A DNA stretch of 16,184 nt from JAGOCV01 sp049445855. GTDB lineage: Bacteria > Pseudomonadota > Gammaproteobacteria > Burkholderiales > Burkholderiaceae_C. The translations under genes were made by a program, and so were the position numbers. Numbering within the stretch: the stretch's first letter is position 1; each line of letters begins with the position of its first letter. Shown piece by piece: positions 10,083 to 16,184 of the stretch. The notes beneath the pieces are model-generated. The model ran no database searches and was not told where the DNA came from. It saw nothing but the letters and a program-made list of their open reading frames with translations. The stretch spans positions 1 through 16,184 of the forward strand of contig NZ_JBMSDV010000010.1 in the NCBI RefSeq assembly GCF_049445855.1. Reading direction: 5' to 3'.

Positions 10083-12968
10083 ATGTTCAAGTTCCTCTCC
10101 GGTGCTCCCCTGCACGACCCCACGGCCAGCAAGACCGCCGAGACCGAGGTCAAGACCACCACGTGCTACATGTGCGCCTGTCGGTGCGGCATCCGCGTGC
10201 ACCTGCGCGATGGCGAAGTCCGCTACATCGACGGCAATCCGGATCACCCCCTCAACAAGGGAGTGATCTGCGCCAAGGGCAGCTCCGGCATCATGAAGCA
10301 GGCCTCACCGGCTCGCCTGATGCAGCCGCTGCTGCGCAAGCCGGGAAGCGACCGCGGGGCCGGCGAGTTCGAGCCGATCTCCTGGGAGCGCGCCTTCGAC
10401 CTGCTGTCGCAGCGCCTGGGGCACCTGCGCGCCACCGATCCGAAGAAATTCGCGCTGTTCACCGGACGCGACCAGATGCAGGCGCTCACCGGGCTGTTCG
10501 CGCGCCAGTTCGGCACGCCGAACTACGCCGCGCACGGCGGCTTCTGCTCGGTGAACATGGCGGCGGGCATGATCTACACGGTGGGCGGCAGCTTCTGGGA
10601 GTTCGGCGGCCCGGACCTCGAGCGGGCCAAGCTGTTCGTGATGATCGGCACGGCCGAAGACCACCACAGCAACCCGATGAAGATCGCGCTCGGCCAGTTC
10701 AAGCGCGCGGGCGGCCGCTTCATTTCCATCAACCCGGTGCGCACCGGGTATTCCGCGATCGCCGACGAATGGATCCCGATCCGCCCGGGGACCGACGGCG
10801 CGCTGTTCATGGCGCTGCTGCACGAGTTGATCGGCACCGGCCTGGTCGACCGCCCGTTCCTGCAGCGCTACACCAATGCGCCGCAACTGGTGGTGCTGGA
10901 CGAGGGCGAACGCGAGGGCCTGTTCGCGTTCGATCCCGCTGCGGGTCCGCCAGGGGACGGGCGCAATCCGCACAACAAGCTGGCGTGGGACCTGGCCAGC
11001 GGCGGCCCGGTGGCCGCCTACCCGCAAGGCGTCGAAGATGGCCGCATGCTGGCGCTCGAGGGCCACTTCACGCTGCCGGACGGAACGCGGGTCGCTCCTT
11101 CCTTCCAGCTGCTGCGCGAGCGCGTGGCCGACACTACTCCCGAGTGGGCCGAAGGCATCACCGGCATCCCGGCCGCGCGCATCCGCGAACTGGCCCGCGA
11201 GCTCGGCGAGACGGCCCTGCACCAAGCCTTCGAACTGCCGATCCCCTGGACCGACGCCTGGGGCAAGAAGCACCCGACGACCCAGGGGCGACCGGTGGCC
11301 TTCCATGCCATGCGCGGGCTGGCGGCCCACTCCAACGGCTTCCAGACCGTGCGCTCGCTGGCGATCCTCATGAGCGTGCTGGGCACGATCGATGCGCCGG
11401 GGGGCTTCCGGCACAAGGCGCCCTATCCGCGGCACATCGTCCCGAACTATCGCGCCTTCAACGACCCCGGCCTCGTGCAGCCCAACACGCCGCTGAACGC
11501 GGCGCCGCTCGGGTTTCCCGCCAGCCCCGAGGAGCTGGCGGTGCACCCCGACGGCACGCCGCTGCGCATCGACCACGCGTTCTCCTGGGAGCATCCGCTG
11601 TCGGCCCACGGAATGATGCACAACGTGATCACCAACGCGACGCGCGGCGATCCCTACCGCATCGACACGCTCCTGATCTTCATGGCGAACATGGCGTGGA
11701 ACTCCACGATGAACACCATGGGCGTGCGCGAGATGCTCAACCAGAAGGACGAGACCGGCGAGTACAAGATCCCCTTCCTGGTGGTGTGCGACGCCTTCCA
11801 GAGCGAGATGGTCGCTTTCGCCGACCTGGTGCTGCCGGATACCACCTACCTTGAACGCCACGACGTCATGAGCATGCTGGACCGGCCGATCTCCGAGTTC
11901 GACGGCCCGGTCGATTCGGTGCGGGTACCGGTGGTGCCGCCCAGCGGCCAGTGCAAGCCGTTCCAGGAGGTGCTGATCGAGCTCGCTTCGCGCCTGAAGT
12001 TCCCCGCCTTCACGCGGGAGGACGGCAGCCGCAAGTTCAAGGACTACCCGGACTTCGTCGTCAACTTCCAGGCGCAGCCGGGTGTCGGCTTCCTCATGGG
12101 GTGGCGGGGCAAGGATGGGCAGGACCACCTGCGCGGCGAGCCGAATCCCAACCAGTGGGAGATGTACGCCAAGAACAACTGCGTGTTCCAGTACCACATG
12201 CCGGCCGACCAGCAGTTCATGCGCAACTGGAACCAGCCCTACCTCGACTTCGCCAAGGACAAGGGCTGGCGGCAGAGAAACGATCCGGTGCAGCTCGCCA
12301 TCTATTCCGACACGTTGCAAAGCTTCCGGCTCGCGGCGCAAGGCAAGACCCGGGGCCGCCAGCCGCCCGAGCGGCTGCGCGCGCGCATCGAGCAGTACTT
12401 CGATCCCTTGCCCTTCTGGTACCCGCCGCTGGAAGACGCCTGCACCGACACCGAGGCGTTCCCCTTGGCGGCGATCACCCAGCGACCGATGGCGATGTAC
12501 CACTCGTGGGACTCGCAGAACGCCTGGCTGCGTCAGATCCACAGCCACAACTACCTGCACGTCAATCCGCTCACCGCCGGCGCCGCCGGCATCGCGGACG
12601 GCGGCTGGTGCTGGGTGGAAAGCAAGTGGGGCCGGGTTCGCTGCATGGTCCGCTACAGCGAGGCGGTGGAACCCAACACGGTCTGGACCTGGAACGCGAT
12701 CGGCAAGGCCAGCGGCGCCTGGCAGCTGGCCCCGGCGGCCAACGAATCGCGCCTGGGCTTCCTGCTGAACCACCTGATCACCGAGGAGTTGCCGGACGGC
12801 GACCGCAGGATCAGCAACTCCGACCCTATCACCGGCCAGGCCGGCTGGTACGACGTGCGGGTGCGCATCCGGCCCGCCGAACCGGCCGAGCCCACCGAGA
12901 CATTGCCGCAGGCCGCGACGCTGCACGTGGTCGCCGCCCCCGCTGAACGACAAGGAAGTCCCCGATGA
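10083..12968 (+). CDS. soeA: Sulfite dehydrogenase molybdoprotein subunit SoeA
   Basis: A 961-residue molybdopterin oxidoreductase of the DMSO-reductase family. The N-terminal [4Fe-4S] site is Cys28-x2-Cys31-x3-Cys35-x27-Cys63 (TTCYMCACRCGIRVH and GVICAKGSSGIM). The probable molybdenum ligand is Cys155 in HGGFCSVNMAAGMIY. There is no Tat signal, so the active site faces the cytoplasm, as in SoeABC, where SoeA oxidises sulfite to sulfate. Length, the CYMCACRCGI opening and the following SoeB/SoeC-type genes support SoeA over formate dehydrogenase, nitrate reductase or DmsA. The open frame reaches back to 9099 through the LysR gene; the start is set at the ATG at 10083, just before the conserved region and after the LysR box. 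Its stop overlaps the next start (ATGA). Confidence 0.85.
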   Translation: MFKFLSGAPLHDPTASKTAETEVKTTTCYMCACRCGIRVHLRDGEVRYIDGNPDHPLNKGVICAKGSSGIMKQASPARLMQPLLRKPGSDRGAGEFEPISWERAFDLLSQRLGHLRATDPKKFALFTGRDQMQALTGLFARQFGTPNYAAHGGFCSVNMAAGMIYTVGGSFWEFGGPDLERAKLFVMIGTAEDHHSNPMKIALGQFKRAGGRFISINPVRTGYSAIADEWIPIRPGTDGALFMALLHELIGTGLVDRPFLQRYTNAPQLVVLDEGEREGLFAFDPAAGPPGDGRNPHNKLAWDLASGGPVAAYPQGVEDGRMLALEGHFTLPDGTRVAPSFQLLRERVADTTPEWAEGITGIPAARIRELARELGETALHQAFELPIPWTDAWGKKHPTTQGRPVAFHAMRGLAAHSNGFQTVRSLAILMSVLGTIDAPGGFRHKAPYPRHIVPNYRAFNDPGLVQPNTPLNAAPLGFPASPEELAVHPDGTPLRIDHAFSWEHPLSAHGMMHNVITNATRGDPYRIDTLLIFMANMAWNSTMNTMGVREMLNQKDETGEYKIPFLVVCDAFQSEMVAFADLVLPDTTYLERHDVMSMLDRPISEFDGPVDSVRVPVVPPSGQCKPFQEVLIELASRLKFPAFTREDGSRKFKDYPDFVVNFQAQPGVGFLMGWRGKDGQDHLRGEPNPNQWEMYAKNNCVFQYHMPADQQFMRNWNQPYLDFAKDKGWRQRNDPVQLAIYSDTLQSFRLAAQGKTRGRQPPERLRARIEQYFDPLPFWYPPLEDACTDTEAFPLAAITQRPMAMYHSWDSQNAWLRQIHSHNYLHVNPLTAGAAGIADGGWCWVESKWGRVRCMVRYSEAVEPNTVWTWNAIGKASGAWQLAPAANESRLGFLLNHLITEELPDGDRRISNSDPITGQAGWYDVRVRIRPAEPAEPTETLPQAATLHVVAAPAERQGSPR

Positions 12969-13723
12969 ATGCAATCCAACCCGCCGACACGCTGGCCAGG
13001 CAGCTGGCGCTCGTCATCGACCTCAACGTGTGCGTCGGCTGCCACGCGTGCGTCACTTCGTGCAAGGAGTGGAACACCTCGGGCGCCGCGGGCCCGCTGA
13101 CGGACCTGAACACCCGTGGCGCGCAGCCCACGGGCACCTTCTTCAACCGCGTGCAGACCTACGAGGCCGGCGCCTTCCCGGTGACCGAGACCATCCATTT
13201 TCCCAAGAGCTGCCTGCACTGCGAGGAGCCCCCCTGCGTGCCCGTCTGCCCCACCGGGGCGAGCTACAAGCGCGCCGAGGACGGCATCGTGCTGGTCGAC
13301 TACGACAAGTGCATCGGCTGCAAGTACTGCGCCTGGGCGTGCCCCTACGGTGCCCGCGAGTTCGACGAGGAACGCAAGGTGATGACCAAGTGCACGCTCT
13401 GCGTCGACCGCGTCTACGACGAACACTTGCCGCCGCAGGACCGCAAGCCGGCCTGCGTGAAAGCCTGCCCGACCGGCGCGCGGCTGTTCGGCGACGTGAA
13501 GGACCCGGACTCCGAGGTCTCGCAGGCGATCCGCGAGCGCGGCGGCTACCAGCTGATGCCCGAATGGGGCACGCAGCCGGCGAACCAGTACCTGCCGCGC
13601 GTGCGGACGGCGGCGGTAGCGGGCGGCCGCGGCGCCGGGAGCGCGGCCACGGAGCGCCCGGCGACCGTCGACGCACTGAAGCCCACCCTGGCGGCCCTGT
13701 GCGCCGGGACGCAGGAGGCCTGA
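12965..13723 (+). CDS. soeB: Sulfite dehydrogenase iron-sulfur subunit SoeB
   Basis: A 252-residue electron-transfer subunit with four ferredoxin-type cysteine groups. These are Cys23-x2-Cys26-x2-Cys29-x3-Cys33 (CVGCHACVTSCKEW), CLHCEEPPCVPVCPTGA, CIGCKYCAWACPYGA and CTLC with PACVKACPTGA. This is the DmsB/NrfC/PsrB plan holding four [4Fe-4S] clusters that carry electrons from SoeA to the membrane anchor. No signal peptide is seen, which fits a cytoplasmic complex. The ATG overlaps the soeA stop by 4 bases. The last 45 or so residues are Ala/Gly/Arg-rich and probably flexible. The stop is 1 base before the soeC start, with GGAGG just upstream of it. Confidence 0.92.
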   Translation: MNAIQPADTLARQLALVIDLNVCVGCHACVTSCKEWNTSGAAGPLTDLNTRGAQPTGTFFNRVQTYEAGAFPVTETIHFPKSCLHCEEPPCVPVCPTGASYKRAEDGIVLVDYDKCIGCKYCAWACPYGAREFDEERKVMTKCTLCVDRVYDEHLPPQDRKPACVKACPTGARLFGDVKDPDSEVSQAIRERGGYQLMPEWGTQPANQYLPRVRTAAVAGGRGAGSAATERPATVDALKPTLAALCAGTQEA

Positions 13724-13724
13724 G

Positions 13725-14660
13725 ATGAATCCCGCCTGGTCGATCATTCTCTTCACCACCATGGCGGGCTCCGCCCAGGGACTGGTGGTGGCCCTTGCCG
13801 TGGCCTGCCTGGCCGGCGCGGACCTGGGCCGCGCCTTCGTAGGGGGCTTGCTGGCAGCGGCCACGGTCCTGCTGGTGGCGGCGCTGGTGGCTTCCTTCTT
13901 CCACCTGGGACACCGGATGCGGGCCTGGCGGGCCGCGCTGATGTGGCGCACCTCCTGGATGTCGCGCGAGGTGATCGTGCTGCCGGCCTTCATCGGGCTG
14001 GTGGGCGCGTGGGCGGTCGCCGCCCTGGCGGGCGCGCCCGATGTGCTCGTGCTCCGGGTGCTGCCGGTGCTCGCCATCGCCCTGTCGCTGCTGCTGTGGC
14101 TGTGCACGGCGATGATCTACGCCTGCCTGCGCTTCATCCAGGAATGGGCCCATCCGCTGACGGTCGTCAACTACACCTTGATCGGCCTGTCGTCCGGGCT
14201 GGTGCTGGCGGGCGCCGCCGGCGTGCTGGCCGGGCAGCGCGAGTTCGTCGGGGCACTGAGCGGCTGGACCGTCGCCGCGACGCTTGCGGCATGGCTGGGC
14301 CGCGCCCTGGCATTGCGCCGCAACGCGGCGCTGAAGCCACGCTCCACGCTGCAAAGCGCCACCGGTATCCACAACCCGCAGCTGGTGCAGCGCGCCATGG
14401 GCATGACGGGCGGCTCGTTCAACACCCGCGAGTTCTTCCACCGGGCGTCGCTGCAAGCGGTGCGCCGCACCCGCGTCGGCTTCCAGCTGCTCGCATTCGC
14501 CGCGCCGCTGGTGCTGGTGTGCATGGCGATGCTGGGCGCGGGCACTGGCTGGTGGCTGGTGGCGCTGCCGGTGCAGTCGGCAGGACTGCTCGCCGAGCGC
14601 TGGTTCTTCTTCGCCCAGGCCCGCCATCCGCAGAACCTCTACTACCAGGTCGTGTCATGA
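13725..14660 (+). CDS. soeC: DmsC/NrfD-like membrane anchor, SoeC
   Basis: A 311-residue integral membrane protein with about eight hydrophobic segments (roughly residues 7-30, 38-62, 82-104, 109-133, 145-168, 178-196, 247-268 and 272-290). It fits the DmsC family: the quinone-reactive anchor that receives electrons from SoeB. The motif SFFHLGHRMRAWRAAL after the second segment, with its His, is typical of DmsC-type anchors, and AERWFFFAQARHPQNLYYQ near the end is also family-like. It starts 1 base after the soeB stop with GGAGG as ribosome-binding site, and its stop overlaps the next ATG. A larger PsrC/NrfD anchor is less likely given its length. Confidence 0.9.
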   Translation: MNPAWSIILFTTMAGSAQGLVVALAVACLAGADLGRAFVGGLLAAATVLLVAALVASFFHLGHRMRAWRAALMWRTSWMSREVIVLPAFIGLVGAWAVAALAGAPDVLVLRVLPVLAIALSLLLWLCTAMIYACLRFIQEWAHPLTVVNYTLIGLSSGLVLAGAAGVLAGQREFVGALSGWTVAATLAAWLGRALALRRNAALKPRSTLQSATGIHNPQLVQRAMGMTGGSFNTREFFHRASLQAVRRTRVGFQLLAFAAPLVLVCMAMLGAGTGWWLVALPVQSAGLLAERWFFFAQARHPQNLYYQVVS

Positions 14661-15013
14661 CGCCGTCCCCCGCCGTGCCCGACCGGGTGCTGGAGTTCGA
14701 GGCGCCCGAGGTGCACGCGCTGGTCTGGCTCCCGCTGGCAGTGCGCTACAAGCTGGACGTCATCGGTTGCCGGCTCCGCCTGGCGCAATGGCAAGCGATC
14801 GCGCCGGCCGCACGCGCGGCCTTGCTGGCGTGCGCCGCGGGCGAGCCGTTCCGCCGGCTGCTGCTGGACCTGGTACCCGACGCCACCCTGCAGGCGGGTC
14901 GGGATACGGCGCTGATCGGCTCCTATGAGTGCTACCTTGCCGGGCGGCTCGCGCGCCCGCGCGCAGCGGCCCCGGCGCTGCATTCGGGTCCGCCGAACGC
15001 CCCGTTCATGTAA
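14657..15013 (+). CDS. NarM-like nitrate-reductase-associated family protein
   Basis: A 118-residue soluble protein. Its core, VHALVWLPLAVRYKLDVIGC followed by RLRLAQWQAIAPAARAALL, follows the pattern of the Nitr_red_assoc family (PF09655). The cyanobacterial member NarM is needed for an active molybdenum nitrate reductase. The ATG overlaps the soeC stop (ATGA), so it is translated with the sulfite dehydrogenase genes and is probably a maturation or assembly factor for that enzyme. The usual partner chaperone of DMSO-reductase-type enzymes (TorD/DmsD) is absent from this operon, which this protein could replace. The family call rests on motif recognition; the role is inference. The C-terminal 20 residues are Ala/Pro-rich and look disordered. 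Confidence 0.72.
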   Translation: MTPSPAVPDRVLEFEAPEVHALVWLPLAVRYKLDVIGCRLRLAQWQAIAPAARAALLACAAGEPFRRLLLDLVPDATLQAGRDTALIGSYECYLAGRLARPRAAAPALHSGPPNAPFM

Positions 15014-15053
15014 GCCGGATTCCGTTGGCGGCCGCGCCACCCAGAATGCCCAC

Positions 15054-15493
15054 ATGCAAATCACAACTGCCTTGCAATCCGATGCCCGCACGCCCGTGCG
15101 CCGCCGGGGTGGCGGCGCTGGCCGTCGCCCCGGCGCGTGCCCAGACGCGGCCCGGGGCGTCACCACCATCGTGGTGCCGCAGGCCGCCGGGGGCGCCGTC
15201 GACATCGGCGCGCGCGCCATGGCCGAGTTCCTCTCCACGGCCAAGGCCACCCCGACGATCGTCGTGAACAAGCCTGGCGCGGCCGGCGAGATCGCTGCCA
15301 GTTTCGTGGCGGGGGCTTCGCCCGATGGTGCAACCCTGCTGATGGGCAACAGCAGCACCATGGTGGTCGCGCCGCAGGGGTCAAGAAGACGCGCTACGAC
15401 CCGTCGCCGACTTCCGCCCTTTGGGCGGCATCCTGCTGCTCGACACCATCCTCGTGGCGAACCAGTCGCTCGGCTTCCGCAGCCTGGCGGACG
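15054..15493 (+). pseudogene. Bug/TctC solute-binding protein, frameshifted and truncated
   Basis: Pieces of a Bug-family receptor lie in three frames. A signal-peptide-like stretch (CAAGVAALAVAPARAQ) is in one frame. The N-lobe (VTTIVVPQAAGGAVDIGARA, then NKPGAAGEIAASFVAGASPD and GATLLMGNSSTMVVAPQ) is in another. After changes near 15377-15381 and 15402-15404 the frame becomes ADFRPLGGILLLDTILVANQ, SLGFRSLAD. Restoring one base at each of the two later points would give the continuous family sequence PQGVKKTRYDPVADFRPLGG. Another shift lies near 15145-15160. The gene is cut at about 15494, where a helix-turn-helix gene tail begins. It is a dead copy about 40 bp after the sulfite dehydrogenase operon and not a close copy of the intact Bug gene at 6022-7005. 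Confidence 0.85.
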
Positions 15494-15630
15494 GTCACAA
15501 TTACATCAGCCTTGTGGAGCGAGGACGGACTGCTCCCGCTCTTGACTGGATTGCTGCAATCGCCCGAGCACTCCAGAGGAAGCCGTCCCAGTTGGTTCGC
15601 GCTGCGGAAAAGATGACCGCCGTCGGTTAG
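15494..15630 (+). pseudogene. XRE-family helix-turn-helix, C-terminal fragment
   Basis: The last ~45 residues before TAG at 15628-15630 read HNYISLVERGRTAPALDWIA, AIARALQRKPSQLVRAAEKM. This is the second half of an XRE/Cro-type DNA-binding domain, in which the recognition helix leads into ISLVERGRTxPxLD. The first helices are missing and are replaced by Bug-derived sequence in the same frame, so an open frame spans the join (15421-15630 from an ATG within the Bug part). It is a deletion junction between two genes; a functional hybrid is unlikely. Confidence 0.75.
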
Positions 15631-15703
15631 GAGTCCCGCGGAGCCAGCAGGACCGGTCGTCGTAGCACCCGCTAAGCCGGGCGTCCGGCCGTGCTGGGGC
15701 GTT

Positions 15704-15726
15704 CCGGGGGAAAGCCTTCCCCCCGG
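15704..15726. terminator. GC hairpin CCGGGGG / CCCCCGG
   Basis: A 7-bp G/C stem with a 9-base loop after the XRE fragment, without a clear U-tract. It is followed at once by the longer inverted repeat at 15734-15769. Confidence 0.35.
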
Positions 15727-15733
15727 GCTTGAA

Positions 15734-15769
15734 GGCGTGGACAACTCTGCGAGTTGCCCACCCCACGCC
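15734..15769. terminator. Long inverted repeat, terminator-like on plus strand
   Basis: GGCGTGG-ACAACTC (15734-15747), a TGC loop, GAGTTG (15751-15756) and, after a short mismatch, CCACGCC (15763-15769). On the plus strand it is followed by CTCCCCCCTTCTT, a pyrimidine run, which fits a terminator for whatever is transcribed from the left. A site for a DNA-binding protein is the alternative. Confidence 0.5.
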
Positions 15770-15963
15770 CTCCCCCCTTCTTATCTAAAGAGCGAACGAG
15801 CTCCCCTTTCTGGAGGAGGTCTGTGGCAGTCTGGGGCGCCGTGCCGGTCCCGCTACCCAGCTCATTTCGCGGGAAAACAGCTTGACTACATAGGCGGCAC
15901 GAGGTCCGCGACCACCCGAGAAAGTACGCAGGGTGAGGAACCACGCGCCACTTGCGCATGAGC

Positions 15964-16184
15964 GTAAGCGGTAAGCCAGCGGCGTCCTTCCCTTCCGATC
16001 CGCCGCTGCCCAGAATGCCTGCATCGACAACGGTCAAGGAGCAGGCGAAATGGAAGGCATCAAGCGACGGCGTCTGGGCAGCGAGGCATGGCAGGAGCTG
16101 CTGCGGCGGCATGCGTCCAGCGGGGAGCCTGTCAGCACGTTCTGCCAGCGCGAGGGCGTGACCACGCACAGTTACCGGCGCTGG
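15964..16184 (+). mobile_element. IS66-family element, left end only
   Basis: The element begins with GTAAGCGGTAAGCCAGCGG at 15964; IS66-family terminal repeats characteristically start GTAAGCG. It leads 86 bp later into a tnpA-like gene. The right end is outside the window. IS66 elements make 8-bp duplications, so GCATGAGC (15956-15963) is the predicted left copy. Confidence 0.8.
16050..16184 (+). CDS. tnpA: IS66-family accessory protein TnpA, 5' part
   Basis: Forty-five codons run to the window edge from an ATG at 16050, with AAGGAG 8 bases upstream. The sequence (LGSEAWQELLRRHASSGEPV, STFCQREGVTTHSYRRW) is the helix-turn-helix N-terminus of IS66 TnpA-type accessory proteins, with the typical W-x4-L and STFCQREG-x-Y-RRW pattern. 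TnpA assists transposition of the element together with TnpB and the large TnpC transposase, which would lie beyond the window. Confidence 0.82.
   Translation, partial: MEGIKRRRLGSEAWQELLRRHASSGEPVSTFCQREGVTTHSYRRW

Larger units (their letters stand above)
15631..15963. other. Non-coding stretch with strong inverted repeats
   Basis: No convincing gene is seen in these 333 bp; the short open frames have no ribosome-binding site or family resemblance. The first half holds GC-rich hairpins (listed separately). The second half, with a small CACCC/GGGTG repeat at 15913-15935, leads to the IS66 end. Confidence 0.5.

Noticed and set aside
10305..12974. Antisense open frame of 889 codons opposite soeA
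   Set aside because: Its His/Arg/Ala/Val/Gly-rich composition is what the reverse strand of high-GC coding DNA gives. It has no domain resemblance, and soeA on the other strand is well supported.
12653..14627. Long antisense frames opposite soeB and soeC
   Set aside because: Gln/His/Arg- and Ser/Arg/Pro-rich shadows of clear coding genes in high-GC DNA.
10083..14660. Formate dehydrogenase or respiratory nitrate reductase
   Set aside because: No selenocysteine or Tat signal. The CYMCACRCGI opening, 961-residue length and small DmsC-like anchor fit sulfite dehydrogenase SoeABC better, though an enzyme assay would decide.
15785..16030. 81-codon minus-strand frame with natural-looking C-terminus
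   Set aside because: It crosses the left terminal repeat of the IS66 element and has no ribosome-binding site or recognisable family.

Overview
The window looks like an accessory region of a high-GC betaproteobacterium, most likely Burkholderiales. The grounds are two Bug/TctC-type solute-binding genes (a family hugely expanded in that order), codon use strongly biased to G/C at third positions, and a mix of IS30, IS3, IS5 and IS66 elements. No tRNA, rRNA or CRISPR array was seen.

Layout. (1) 1-3082 is a nest of insertion sequences. A nearly complete IS30-family element interrupts an IS3-family element. That IS3 copy in turn cuts off a divergent response-regulator gene just after its phosphoacceptor aspartate. 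A complete 1168-bp IS5-family element with a TTAG target duplication sits just upstream of the regulator. (2) 3083-3800 is an unusual unit: about 450 bp packed with consecutive hairpins, a 9-bp element exactly complementary to a Shine-Dalgarno region, a 55-codon ORF and a terminator-like hairpin. I do not recognise the RNA or the protein. (3) 3752-4292 holds remnants of one or two unrecognised genes on the minus strand. (4) 4338-9083 is a catabolic module. On the minus strand are an IclR regulator, a Bug-type periplasmic binding protein and the alpha and beta subunits of a Rieske ring-hydroxylating oxygenase. Divergent from them is a phthalate-dioxygenase-reductase-type electron-transfer protein. 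Three 15-bp sites of shared design (GTYC-N7-GGAC) lie before the IclR gene, the Bug gene and the reductase and are candidate IclR operators. (5) 9123-15013 is a sulfite-oxidation module with visibly higher GC. A LysR regulator resembling YeiE is divergent from a translationally coupled soeA-soeB-soeC set (molybdenum sulfite dehydrogenase, four-cluster ferredoxin subunit, DmsC/NrfD-like membrane anchor). A small gene of the nitrate-reductase-associated (NarM-like) family follows. (6) 15054-15630 is a frameshifted Bug pseudogene joined to the tail of an XRE-type helix-turn-helix gene. About 330 bp of hairpin-containing non-coding DNA comes next, then the left end of an IS66-family element that runs off the window.

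How they may work together. The catabolic module would bind an aromatic (probably carboxylate- or sulfonate-bearing) substrate in the periplasm and hydroxylate it in the cytoplasm with electrons from NADH. The second module would oxidise cytoplasmic sulfite to sulfate and pass electrons to the quinone pool. The two modules meet tail to tail at 9083/9123. A link in which the oxygenase releases sulfite from an aryl sulfonate is possible but only inferred.
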